46,393 bases of DNA, taken from assembly GCA_036897625.1 (NCBI GenBank), contig JAYMTA010000069.1, positions 1-46,393 of the forward strand, written 5' to 3'. This document shows positions 21,262 to 30,830 of the stretch, piece after piece. The translations under genes were made by a program, and so were the position numbers. Source of the DNA: Pelargonium cotyledonis (lineage: Eukaryota > Streptophyta > Magnoliopsida > Geraniales > Geraniaceae). Every line of letters begins with the position of its first letter. Positions within the stretch are counted from its first letter, which is position 1. The notes beneath the pieces were generated by a model that was not told the origin of the DNA, made no database searches, and saw nothing but the letters and a program-made list of their open reading frames with translations.

Positions 21262-23682
21262 ATGGGAGTGGAGAAGCAGGTGATTCGTCCCGGAAATGGT
21301 CCACATCCGAGGCCAGGACAGAAGGTCACAGTACACTGCACTGGTTACGGTCAGTTCCTGAATCAAAACCCTGAAAATGGTCTCGATTCAGTTCGCTTTC
21401 TCGAGTGCAAGTTTCGAACTATGTTTGGTTTCTCGGATAATTGAATATATGATTTTGTGTTACTGTTCACTGCACTGGTTACGGGGTCTCGTTTCAGCTC
21501 TTTTTTTCGAGTGAAAGTTTCGAACTTTGTTTGGTTAATTGGAAAATTTTCGATACTATTGTTTGTTTGTTACAGTTGACTGCACTGTATCAAAACCCTG
21601 AAAATGGTCTAGTTTGAGCTCGTCTTTTCAATTGAAAGTTTTGAGCTTTGTTTGGTTTCTCGGAAAATTTATGTTACCATTGGTTTATATTTTTCAAGCT
21701 CTTTGCTTTTCTGAGTGTGTAAAGCTGTGAATTTAATATATATATAGTAAAAGTAATTTTTGTGTAATCAATTTTCTAATGAAGCAAACAGGGAAGAAGC
21801 TAGCTTCTGTTGTGTTTTGTATAATTTTAGTTTCTGAATTTGGAATTGAAATGTTGGGACAATTATAAAATTGATCGATGCCAAAATTAGCTAGATGAAG
21901 TATTTTTATTAGATGCCTCAATAACTAATGTGTATTGAGAAGAGCAATTGTGTCAATTTTGAAGTTTCCAATTTAGAAATTACTTTACCACATTCAATTT
22001 TTTTAGGAAACAAACAGGGGAGAAGTAAGTTTAGGTTGGATTGGTCTATTTGTTGTGTTATAAAATAACATGCCAATTTCATTTTCTCAAATTGGAAATA
22101 TTAGAAAATCGAGTAGTGCCAAATTTAGCTCGATGAACTGTTATTATTAGGAACCACAATAACTTGTATTACGATTTGAGAAGGGCTAGAGAGTGATTAT
22201 GGACTACTAATCGTCTAATCCTTGCCGTCTGTTTAGGGTTACTATCTAACTTGTTTTCAGGAGCTTAAGCATGCGAGTCATTGGCACCTTCTCGACTTTG
22301 TTTTGTGAGGCATATAGCTCACTTGACCCATAAATTTTGCAAGTAGTGTATTTATAATGTTCTTGGTTGCAGGTAAAAATGGTGATCTCTCTCAGAAATT
22401 CTGGAGGTGAGGAATTTGTTATTGCCATGATGGTGCTCTCAAGAGTTTTTATTGCAATATTGTCTCATGCGTGTTTTTAAGTAATTAAAAGAGTTCCTGC
22501 TTTGCTTCTTCGATTTTCAGCACAAAAGATCCTGGACAGCAGCCTTTCGAATTTGTAATTGGCAAAGGGAGTGTCATTAAAGGTATTTTTTGTTCCTTAT
22601 CTTTCATTGGATATGGGTTATAGTCTTATAGATGAGTACATTTACTAGTAAATAGCAAGTGATCACCTTTATTTTGTTTTGGGTTTTAGTCATTGACTCT
22701 AGAGTTGCTAGGTATTAGGAGTTCTAGTTCGATGTCTATGTAGTGATTGTATTGTATGTGGAGTTCTAGTTTAGATGATTTTCTTGTGGTTGCATTGTAC
22801 ATAGAGTTCTTTCTAGTCAGATGTCTTTCTAATGGTCAGAATTATACTATCTCCCAAAAGTTGTGTATGTGTGTTCATATGCATATACAGAGAACTGATT
22901 TGATACGTTTAACCAATATGTAGGATGGGATGAGGGTGTGCTTGGAATGCAACTAGGAGAAGTTGCTCGCCTTCGGGTAATGTTAAATCCTTTTTCTTTG
23001 CTTTTTGTGCACATTCTGGTATGTATTTATTTAGCTGAAGCAAAACTGATTGTAAAGTAGAAACGACTTTAAACCTTGCTTCAAGTGTGTGTCCATATGA
23101 TCGAACGGTTGAACCATAATGTATTGTAGAGTTGACAGCTTGACGTTTTTCCACCTTTGCCTCACAATTTTAGCATATCATCTGAAAATGTTTAACCTAT
23201 GTCACCTGAAGCTAGTATGATTATAATTTTGTAATCCTTAATTTCTCACTAAACCGTTTTGGAAATATTTTACTATAGTTTTGATCTACAATCTGAAATT
23301 GATTGCAATATGTACTATACTAATCCCATCCCTTCCCTGACATTAACATAACCAAGAGTAGCAAGACTTGTATCATTAATTCATATCATTGCCATATACT
23401 TTGTATACATACGTTCTTCCCCACTATCATCCTCGTCTCACTAACAAAATGCCTTTTGAGATCATTTTGTAAGTCTGGATTATTGAGCTCGCTAGAGTCA
23501 CAAACTTGGTTTATGTATTATATACATTGAATACACCTAGAATTCCTTCGAACTTATTGCTCTTCTCGTTGTATTTTCAGTGCTCGCCGGATTATGCTTA
23601 TGGCCCTAGTGGATTCCCGGCCTGGGGAATTCAACCTAACTCTGTCTTGGACTTTGAGATTGAAGTCCTAAGCGCCAAGTGA
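21262..23682 (+). CDS. FKBP12: FKBP12, FK506-binding peptidyl-prolyl isomerase
   Basis: Five exons: 21262-21349, 22373-22406, 22521-22582, 22924-22976, 23581-23682. They sum to 339 nt, giving 112 aa, the exact usual length of plant FKBP12. The product is a single FKBP_C domain. Conserved stretches are VTVHCTGYG, GKGSVIKGWDEG, MQLGEVARL and the C-terminal DFEIEVLSAK. The drug-pocket and active-site residues of the family are present: Tyr in the CTGY loop, Phe in PFEF, Val-Ile in GSVIKGW, Trp of GWDEG, and YAYG. The enzyme interconverts proline cis/trans peptide bonds in the cytosol and nucleus. Plant FKBP12 family members often bind rapamycin poorly; that trait cannot be read here. Introns are GT-AG and keep phase throughout. 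Intron 1 contains three tandem copies of sequence derived from the exon 1 end. Confidence 0.95.
21327..21690 (+). repeat. three tandem copies of the exon 1/intron 1 border of FKBP12
   Basis: Sequence starting with a CACTGCACTG phrase recurs at about 21327, 21464 and 21575. In each, a TCGAACTTTGTTTGGTT-like phrase follows. Copy 2 repeats CACTGCACTGGTTACGG but continues GGTCTC, so the donor is lost. Copy 3 keeps the downstream CAAAACCCTGAAAATGGTCT phrase of copy 1. Confidence 0.8.
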
Positions 23683-24360
23683 GACTCCACAGATGATGGC
23701 AATGGAGAGGACAAGATGTTTTGAATAAACTGTTGCTATGGACTTGTATAATAATACATTTTATTGTATGAGTATTATTATTGTGAAGGCCATGAATCTT
23801 ATGATGAATACACTTCAATAAGATATTTTATTAAGAGTTTATATGAAAATTTTATGATCAAAAATCCTTCTTATGTGCCGTTGCTATTAGTTAATGATTT
23901 ATTTGTGTTTTGAGCCAAGGATTATTTGTGAGAAAGTGCTTTTCCACAATGTATGGAAATAGTTGGTACAAATGTAGATATATTTTGTTTATCTATAGAC
24001 TCGCTAGATTAGAATCATTCTTAACAAGTTCGTTAAAAAGAAAAGCAACTCATTTTGTTGTCGGGCCCAATGTTGATAAGTTTTCGAGCAATTGATTGAC
24101 AAAACAACTCAAAAAAATACTACCATTTGCATTCTTCAAATGGTATGAGGTTTCTTGGGGAAGGGGCTACCCAATATTTCTTTGACACGATGTGACAAGT
24201 TAGACACGTTAATTTGTAGTTAGACCATTAATCGTTAATTGTTTTTATCATATTTAGTACAATTTACTTATTACTAGATGGGAAAATAGTAATTATTTAC
24301 ATGAAAAATATATTATTTTTAAAATGACAAAAAACAAAAAGCTATTTTTGCTGATTTGTA
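23683..24360. other. intergenic region
   Basis: This is the FKBP12 3' flank and an AT-rich spacer before the SRR1-like pair. No gene is seen. It contains the left half of a 25-bp inverted repeat at 24151-24175. Confidence 0.6.
24151..24175 (+). repeat. left arm of a 25-bp perfect inverted repeat
   Basis: The arm begins TTTCTTGGGG, continues AAGGGGC and ends TACCCAAT. Its exact reverse complement is at 33502-33526. The two arms bracket the whole SRR1-like tandem pair. Confidence 0.8.
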
Positions 24361-24367
24361 ACTTGTA

Positions 24368-24376
24368 CTATATATA
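24368..24376 (+). promoter_or_regulatory. TATA box of SRR1-like gene A
   Basis: TATATATAG lies upstream of a pyrimidine-rich leader. A likely 5' UTR exon ends at 24566 with a CAG/GTATGT donor. The leader intron would run 24567-25619 to the TTTCAG acceptor before the first coding exon. Confidence 0.55.
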
Positions 24377-25636
24377 GTCTGTTGCAGTCTCTGAGACACA
24401 GAGCACAGTGCATAGTGGTGTGAGCTGGTGCAATACCAAAACCAAAAGTTGATCTTTTTTTTTTGTCGCTCAGTGTAGGTCAAGAAGGTGCCTTTCTTTG
24501 ATCTCTCAGCACAGCCTCACCATTTCCTTCCATCTTCAACTCCATCTCCATAGCTAAACAGATCAGGTATGTTTCCTTAGTTTCTTCGCTTTCAAGCTTC
24601 CACTGTATTGACCCATGAGTGTGATTTGCTTTCTCTGCCAAAACCCATTTCCATGTTAGGTTGAGCTGCTATGGTAATGTCATTTTAGCCCCAAAGGTCT
24701 TTCCTTTTTCTTAAGAAACAAACATATTTAGCTCTACCAGGTTTCATACCCATCCCAGTAAGTTCACAAAAAGGAAACCTTGTGCATTCATGACATGGGT
24801 ATTAATTATGAAACCTCTTGCATTCATGTGGTTTGTTACCAAAACATGCTTTCTCAGATTCTAAACCTGTATATTTTTCTTGAGCTTGCTTGAATGAAAA
24901 TCCCTTTTGCCCTAACTCAAAATGTTTGGAGTGAAGAATGAAAGTCAAGGAATTTAGCAAAAACATTGCTTCACAATGTTATGATTTTCTAGTAATTTTA
25001 GTTCAGTTAGTTACTTTAAATGCCAAAAGCTAACTGTGGCTATAGAGGCTTATTATGAATTTAGCTTAGTTTCATACTCATTATATATTGATCATAACAA
25101 AGTCCATGATATGTGAGTACTAGTAACGGAACCAAATATTGATGTTCTTTGTTGCCTTTGACTACATCACCAATTATGTTTCTCGTAAACTTGTTATCTG
25201 TATCATCTCATGTTGATCCCTTTTAAGGAGATAACTTGATAAACACATACAAAGATAGCTTTAAGGGACAAGCTTCATGGGTTTTGCTAAATTGCTGCTC
25301 ATTTTTGCATTGAAATCTTGACCGGAAGGCTTTGTCTAGGGAAATGTTAAGCAGCTATTTTCCAAAACTTCAAGTCCATGTATGTTTGCAGAAACTTGGT
25401 TTTGTTGAGGTTTTGAAATAGGATTTAGACTTCTAGTTGCAATTAAGCTTTGGTTCAGCTTTGAATCTTGTCATTTGCTACAATTTCTTATGACAACAAA
25501 ATGTTGCATCTATCTCTACATTTGTTCCTGTACAGCTTTAGATCGGGAAAAAGCAATCAGTGAATAGTGATTCATTGAATTATTGTAACTATACTAATAC
25601 ACACTTCATGAAATTTCAGGCACTGAGTCTGAGAAG

Positions 25637-27880
25637 ATGTTGAGAATGCTCAGGCTCCCTCGACTTGTCACAAACAGAGCAAGAAATCCTCTTCAGTCAG
25701 CATTTCCACATCCACAGGGCCTTGTGGAAAATCAAGACGGCAGCAAACCTCCAACCCATCCATGTAGGAGTGAGTAGGATCATCATAGCTAGAATACTCT
25801 TGTTAGATCGCAAACTTCCAATTTTTTTTAACTATACTAAGATATGCACTTTGTGATATTTCAGGCATCATATCTGAAAAGATGTTAAGAATGCTAAGGA
25901 TTCCCCGCCTTGGCACAAACACAGCAATGCTTCCTCTTTGCTCAGTGTTTGCACCTCCATGCATGCAAATGCATAGCAGCAGCGAGCCTCCGACAAACAA
26001 AAAGAAAATGATGGCTTTGGAAGTACGGAAGATAAGGAAGGAGATTGATCCCAACTATAACCTGAAGAGTGAGGCCAAGAAGCTACTTAAGGATATCGAG
26101 GTCACCATGAAGGAAGTGGAGGAATCGGAGTTTTATGGAAAATTCAGCAAGCAGCTGAAAAGTGCAAAGTTTAGAGGTCATTTAAGTCGCGTGCTGGGAT
26201 CATACACCCATCTTCAGATAGTGATTTACACACTTGGTTCCATGGAGTTCTCTTACTCTTCTCAGTATCAAGTGGCAATTGCACTGCTGCTGAAGAAGGA
26301 CTTCTCTCATTGGGTTGGCGATATAGATATCTTTGATCAACAGCTCTCTCCAGCCGACACTATTGTATTGGAGAAGCTGGGCTGCAATATTTCATTAGTT
26401 AATGAGAACTGCAGTAGACAAGTGGAGAAACCGACGTTGTTTTACATGCCTAATGCGAGGAATGGTCTCTTGGAGTACATGTTACAGGCCAACTGGAGTC
26501 CCTCTCAAATAAACAAAGTGATTCTGTTGGCAACCAGAATAAGTGGAATACTAGAATGGGTTAGAAAATTGCCTTCTGGTAGTCGTGGGACTGATTGCAT
26601 GAATGCAATTTCAAAGCACAGCAAAGAGATCAGAGTTTCTAACTACTATGAATTCGCAAACTTTGCTTGGCATTTCTTTCCCATTCCACATGATATGGAC
26701 ATGGAGAGTCTGGTTTCGGGTATTTTCTCAACTTCAAAACATATGCTGTGAGACATTTCTGTTATTTGGTTGCATGAATCCAACAAACATATTTTTCATG
26801 TACATGTAGATGAGTGTAGTAAAGAGAGGCGAGAGACGATGAAGATGGAAAGTCTCAGCAGGTGGGAGGAATTTGGACCCAAGTGTTATTTAGATGTCAT
26901 GAAGTAAGTAACTTCAAATCTCTTTTGTACTAGTATTCTTCATTTATTGAGATGTCTTGAAAAGCCCCTATTTATCTATGTGCTCTCTATCAGCTTCACT
27001 CTTGGCTATGTTTTAATCATGCTAATGAAACAATTATGAGAATGAGAATACAAACCTTTATATATGAAACAAGAGTTGCATTGAAACCAAAAGGAGAGGA
27101 AGCAACTAAAAGCAATATGTTCAAGCATGGGACTTTCACTTGTAGGGTTTGGTTGTTTTTCTGCGTTTTTATTTTTATTTTTTTATTGGTGAACCAGAAA
27201 ATATGGATTTGAATGATCTGAGGTTGTTTTGTAAGTTTTTGGATTATGATTTTCAGTTACTGTCTATGGCACTGTCAAGATTCTGTCTTTTGAGTTTATA
27301 TTCATATTCTTGAGTCTATTATTCCTAAGATTATTTGAATTCCAAATCATACTATATTATAAGATCTCACTATCCATCAAAAGTGTGGATGATATTCTCA
27401 GCTAATTAGAACCCTTTTTCCAGAAATGTAGAAGCATCATGGAAATACTCGCCATGGGCAGAGTTGCGAGGTCCTTGCAGATATCGGATTTCTACCAATA
27501 TTGCTCATCCACTCAACATCTACTTCAGCGGGAAAGGTTGTGATGAGAACAGCCCTGCAGGATTTGCTGGCGCACTTTACAACAACTTCAATCAGCCCAT
27601 AGTAGCATTCTGTGGACCTTTCAGTGAAGTAGATGCTCTTGTTGCCAATGTGGAGGCGCTGAGGCGAGGATTGGAGTTCATGAAAACTGTATATCCTCCT
27701 ATTAAAGTTCTGAAAGTTGTTGGTGATAATCTCAGTGTTAACAGATGGGTGAGACTGAGAGATCAGGCTGAGGGCTGTAAACCACCAGAGAGAGTCAGAC
27801 AAGGTTTGGCTGCTGTTTTTGTTATGTTGAAGGGACTGAAGGTTTGTTTGGTGTACCACATCTACGAAGAAGCAAATTAG
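25637..27880 (+). CDS. SRR1-like protein with C-terminal RNase H-like domain, copy A
   Basis: Coding exons: 25637-25763, 25865-26719, 26810-26903, 27424-27880. They give 510 aa in one frame. A 5' UTR exon probably precedes them. The N-terminus is Arg/Met/Leu-rich (MLRMLRLPRL) and looks like an organelle targeting leader. It is repeated by the second exon (MLRMLRIPRL at residue 49). Residues ~160-290 match the SRR1 domain: IVIYTLGSMEFS, VGDIDIFD, LSPADT, LGC, VEKPTLFYMP, LLEYMLQANWSPS. SRR1 in Arabidopsis acts in phytochrome B signalling and the clock; its chemistry is unknown. Residues ~388-505 resemble the RVT_3/RNase H fold (IYFSGKG, GPFSEVDALVANVEALRRGL, VVGDN). The first catalytic Asp reads Ser and the Glu position reads Asn, so cleavage is unlikely. 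An AAG-to-TAG change relative to copy B ends the protein about 20 residues early. Confidence 0.85.
27100..27320 (+). pseudogene. relic of an extra terminal exon and 3' UTR inside intron 3 of copy A
   Basis: The stretch at about 27095-27150 (GAGGAAGCAAC, ATGTTCAAGC, GGGACTTTCACTTGTAGG) matches the end of the copy A coding region and its 3' flank (27868-27955: GAAGAAGCAAAT, ATACTCATGTTTGGGATTTTCACCTGTAGG). Then comes a copy of the 3' flank repeat (GGATTTGAATGATCTGAGG, CTGTCTATGGCACTG). So intron 3 holds the tail of an older gene end. Copy B's equivalent intron is only 143 bp and lacks this sequence. Confidence 0.65.
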
Positions 27881-27939
27881 GATGCAATTGGGATGGCAAA
27901 GATGGGATCTGAGTATCAATATACTCATGTTTGGGATTT

Positions 27940-28170
27940 TCACCTGTAGGATTTGGTTGTTTTTGTTTGGTAAACCAGAAAATGTGGATTTGAATGATCT
28001 GAGGATGTTTTGTCACTTTTAGGATTTAGTGGTTTTTGGTAAACCTGAATATGTGGATTTGAATTATCTGAGAATGTTTTGTAAGTTTGGATTCTGATCT
28101 TCACATACTGTCTATGACATTGACAAGATTCTGTCTTCTGCGTTAACATTCCAATTCTTGAATTTGTTGT
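27940..28170 (+). repeat. two copies of a 3' flank repeat after copy A
   Basis: Units share TAGGATTT, a TGGTAAACC phrase, ATGTGGATTTGAAT, ATCTGAG(G/A)ATGTTTTGT and, in the second unit, TTGGATTCTGAT and AAGATTCTGTCTTCTG. The same unit recurs in intron 3 of copy A and twice after copy B, so it marks past duplication breakpoints. Confidence 0.75.
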
Positions 28171-30810
28171 GCCATTATATAATCTCTGTTGAGGATTCCA
28201 ATGCTTTATATAATATCAGATTCAAGGTTCAGCTTAAGGAGTCAAGAAACCAAGTTTCTTGCAGTTGAAGTAATTGTAACAATAATAAGGAGGTCATTTG
28301 GAGGATATTTTGGTCATTTTCCTATTTTTGATGTCTCTGAGGTTATGGCTTGGTCCAATGTGAAACTTTTTGAAATGAACCAATGCTCCATTGTGTATCA
28401 CAATTCTCTTAAAGGCTCAACAGTTTCAGTTTACAAAACTCTCCACTCCTTGCATGTATAAGCTCTACAGCATTTGCCTTGTAGAGATACAGAATAAGCT
28501 AAGTTAGGCCATGCTTGAAGAGCTGACTAATAGAGTATAATCCATCAATGTTGACAAAAACAATCCAAGTTAAAATCATAACAAGTGATAATAACTCGAG
28601 TTGAAAATACCCGACAAGTTCTGTAAATATTAAAATGACCAAACGCCCCTCAAACGAGCTTGTTCGTTGGTACCTCAAGATGAATAGCTTCCCAACTCCT
28701 TCAGGAAGGCAGGTCATCAAAGAAGAATCTTCAAGATCCAAAATCATCAAAGGGCACAAACTCTATAGACAAATCAACAATGTGAGATTCAGGCAAGTCA
28801 TGAACCTTGAGAGCTTCCAATGGTTTCCATGACATTGTCTGTGCTGTTGCAGATTGATAAGCATCAAGCTTTCATTTGAAACAAGAATCATTTTCTTGGC
28901 ATTGGGCTTTTATCTTTCATTGTGGGCCATGTACTGGTCTCTGGTCTTTTGGTAATTTCATTTAAGTTGTAAGCCCTTTTGGAGGGCCTTGTTGGCTGTA
29001 TGGAAACAGAGAGAGCAATTCTGTTTTTTTAAAATGAATGAGACAAATTGAGGATCATTACAACATTTTGTACTATTCTCTATGTTCTCTCTCTAAACCT
29101 CACTCTCTTTCCCTAGTCTTCTTCCTGCTTCATCACATTTCTTCACCATTACTGAAGCTTTATTTCTTGGAGCTAAAGTTTCAGGTCCATTTGGAGCATT
29201 TCAGACCCAAAGGTATTTCCTTTTTCATGAAAACCAAACACCCAGAGCTTTACTTTCCAGACCCATCTCATTATGCTCCTAAAAATCTTAACTTTATTTT
29301 TCTAGTTACTGATCAGCTTTGTTGAGATCCTTCTGTGAAAACCATTTTTGCTCAAAGCTCTTTTGCCTCATCATCATGCTGCATATTCATGTGGGTTGTA
29401 ACGAAAAACTGCTTTCTCAGCTGCCAAACATCTGTATTTTGAAAACCCTCAAAACTGCATCAGGTTTTCATGTAGGTTGATCTCAGCTTCTAAACAAGTA
29501 CATTTTCAAAATCCAAACACCATATTACTTGAGCTTGAGCTTGTTTTGCTTGTATGGAAATCTCCTTTGCCCTAACTCAAAATGTTGTTATCTAGTTTTG
29601 TTGGGGTTTTGCTTTTTCCTTTTAGACCCATGTCAAAAGTCTTGGATTGAATTAGTTATAGCACATCAAGGTGCCTCTTCATTATATCTTTTTATTTGTG
29701 CCTGTTTGGGTTCAATTCTTTCCATTGTAATATGTGTGTTGATATGATATGATATGACAGAGCTACAAACTATTTTGAGAACAATACTTAGCAGCAAACT
29801 TACTAGTAGAAATGGAATATTCCTCTTGTAGCTATAAAACAGAGGAAAAATGAATAACTCTGCTCCCTTCACCTTTCTAAATATATGCATTTGATGTTAG
29901 AGGTTTCATTTTGTTTGTTATCCTATCAAATTTTACCGTAGTGATTAAAATTTGAGGTAGCATCTATATGAGTTCCGCATTATTGTCAATGCATAACATG
30001 CATATTTAGTGTTAACTGCATGTCATTAGCCATTAGCTACAGGAGATGTGCATTCATAAAAAGGTTATGGCCATTGAATCATTGTTTACTTATATATGAT
30101 CTCATGTTGAGCCCTTTTAAGGAACTTTTACTGCCATGTTTGTCCTAGAACTGATATAGTGCATTCAGAAAACGGTATAATGTATGATAGAATTGAATGC
30201 AGTAGTAGCTTTAGCTCAATTATAGTTGCTTCAAGGGCCGAAAGTTAACTGTGGCTATTAGCTTAGAAGTCCATGACATGTGTACTAGTAATGGATCATT
30301 GGAATCCAATACTGATGATATATATATGTTGCCTTTGATTGCATCACCGCTTATGTTGCTCGTAAACTTGTTGTCTATATCATCTCATGTTGATCCCTTT
30401 GAAGGAGATAACTTGATAAACACGATATAGCTTTAAGGGACAAGCTTCATGGGTTTTGCTAATTTGCTGCTCTTTTTTGCACTGAAATCTTGTCTCGAAG
30501 TCTAGGGAAATGTTGAGTAACTTATAGTGGAAGTCCATGAAATGTGTATGTTTGCAAAAACTTGGATTTGTTGAAGTTTTTCTTTGCCCTTGAGACCCAA
30601 GTTAAAAATCTTGGATTGAAATAGGATATAGACTTCTAGAAGCAATTAAGCTTTGGTTCAGCTTTGAATCTTATCATTTCCTACAATGTTTTATGACAAA
30701 AAATGTTGTATCTATCTCTATGTATGTTCTATACAGCACCTTTGATTGGGAAAAAGCAATCAAGAATTCATCGAATTCTTGAAACTATACTAATACACAC
30801 AGTGAAATTT
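28171..30810. other. spacer between the SRR1-like copies
   Basis: The first half (28171-29000) has an NLR relic and no intact gene. From about 29330 onward the sequence is collinear with the leader intron of copy A (24780-25620), including GCCCTAACTCAAAATG, CTCATGTTGATCCCTTT and TAAGGGACAAGCTTCATGGG. So the duplicated unit includes that intron but not an obvious match to copy A's TATA region. The unit length is about 5.2 kb (25637 versus 30831). Confidence 0.65.
28640..28850 (-). pseudogene. relic of an NLR (NBS-LRR) resistance gene, LRR part
   Basis: On the minus strand, LDLEDSSLMTCLPEGVGKLF followed by ILRY matches the first leucine-rich repeat just after the NB-ARC domain of RPM1-type CNL proteins (pattern vLDLed..l..LPe.vg.LfhLRYL). 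The frame then shifts within a few codons, and no P-loop or other NB-ARC part is visible nearby. It is a short dead fragment. Confidence 0.5.
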
Positions 30811-30830
30811 CAGGCACCAAGTCTGGGAAG

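Noticed and set aside
28189..28461. 90-aa plus-strand frame between the SRR1-like copies
   Set aside because: No domain is recognisable and it follows directly on the 3' flank repeat; chance is more likely.
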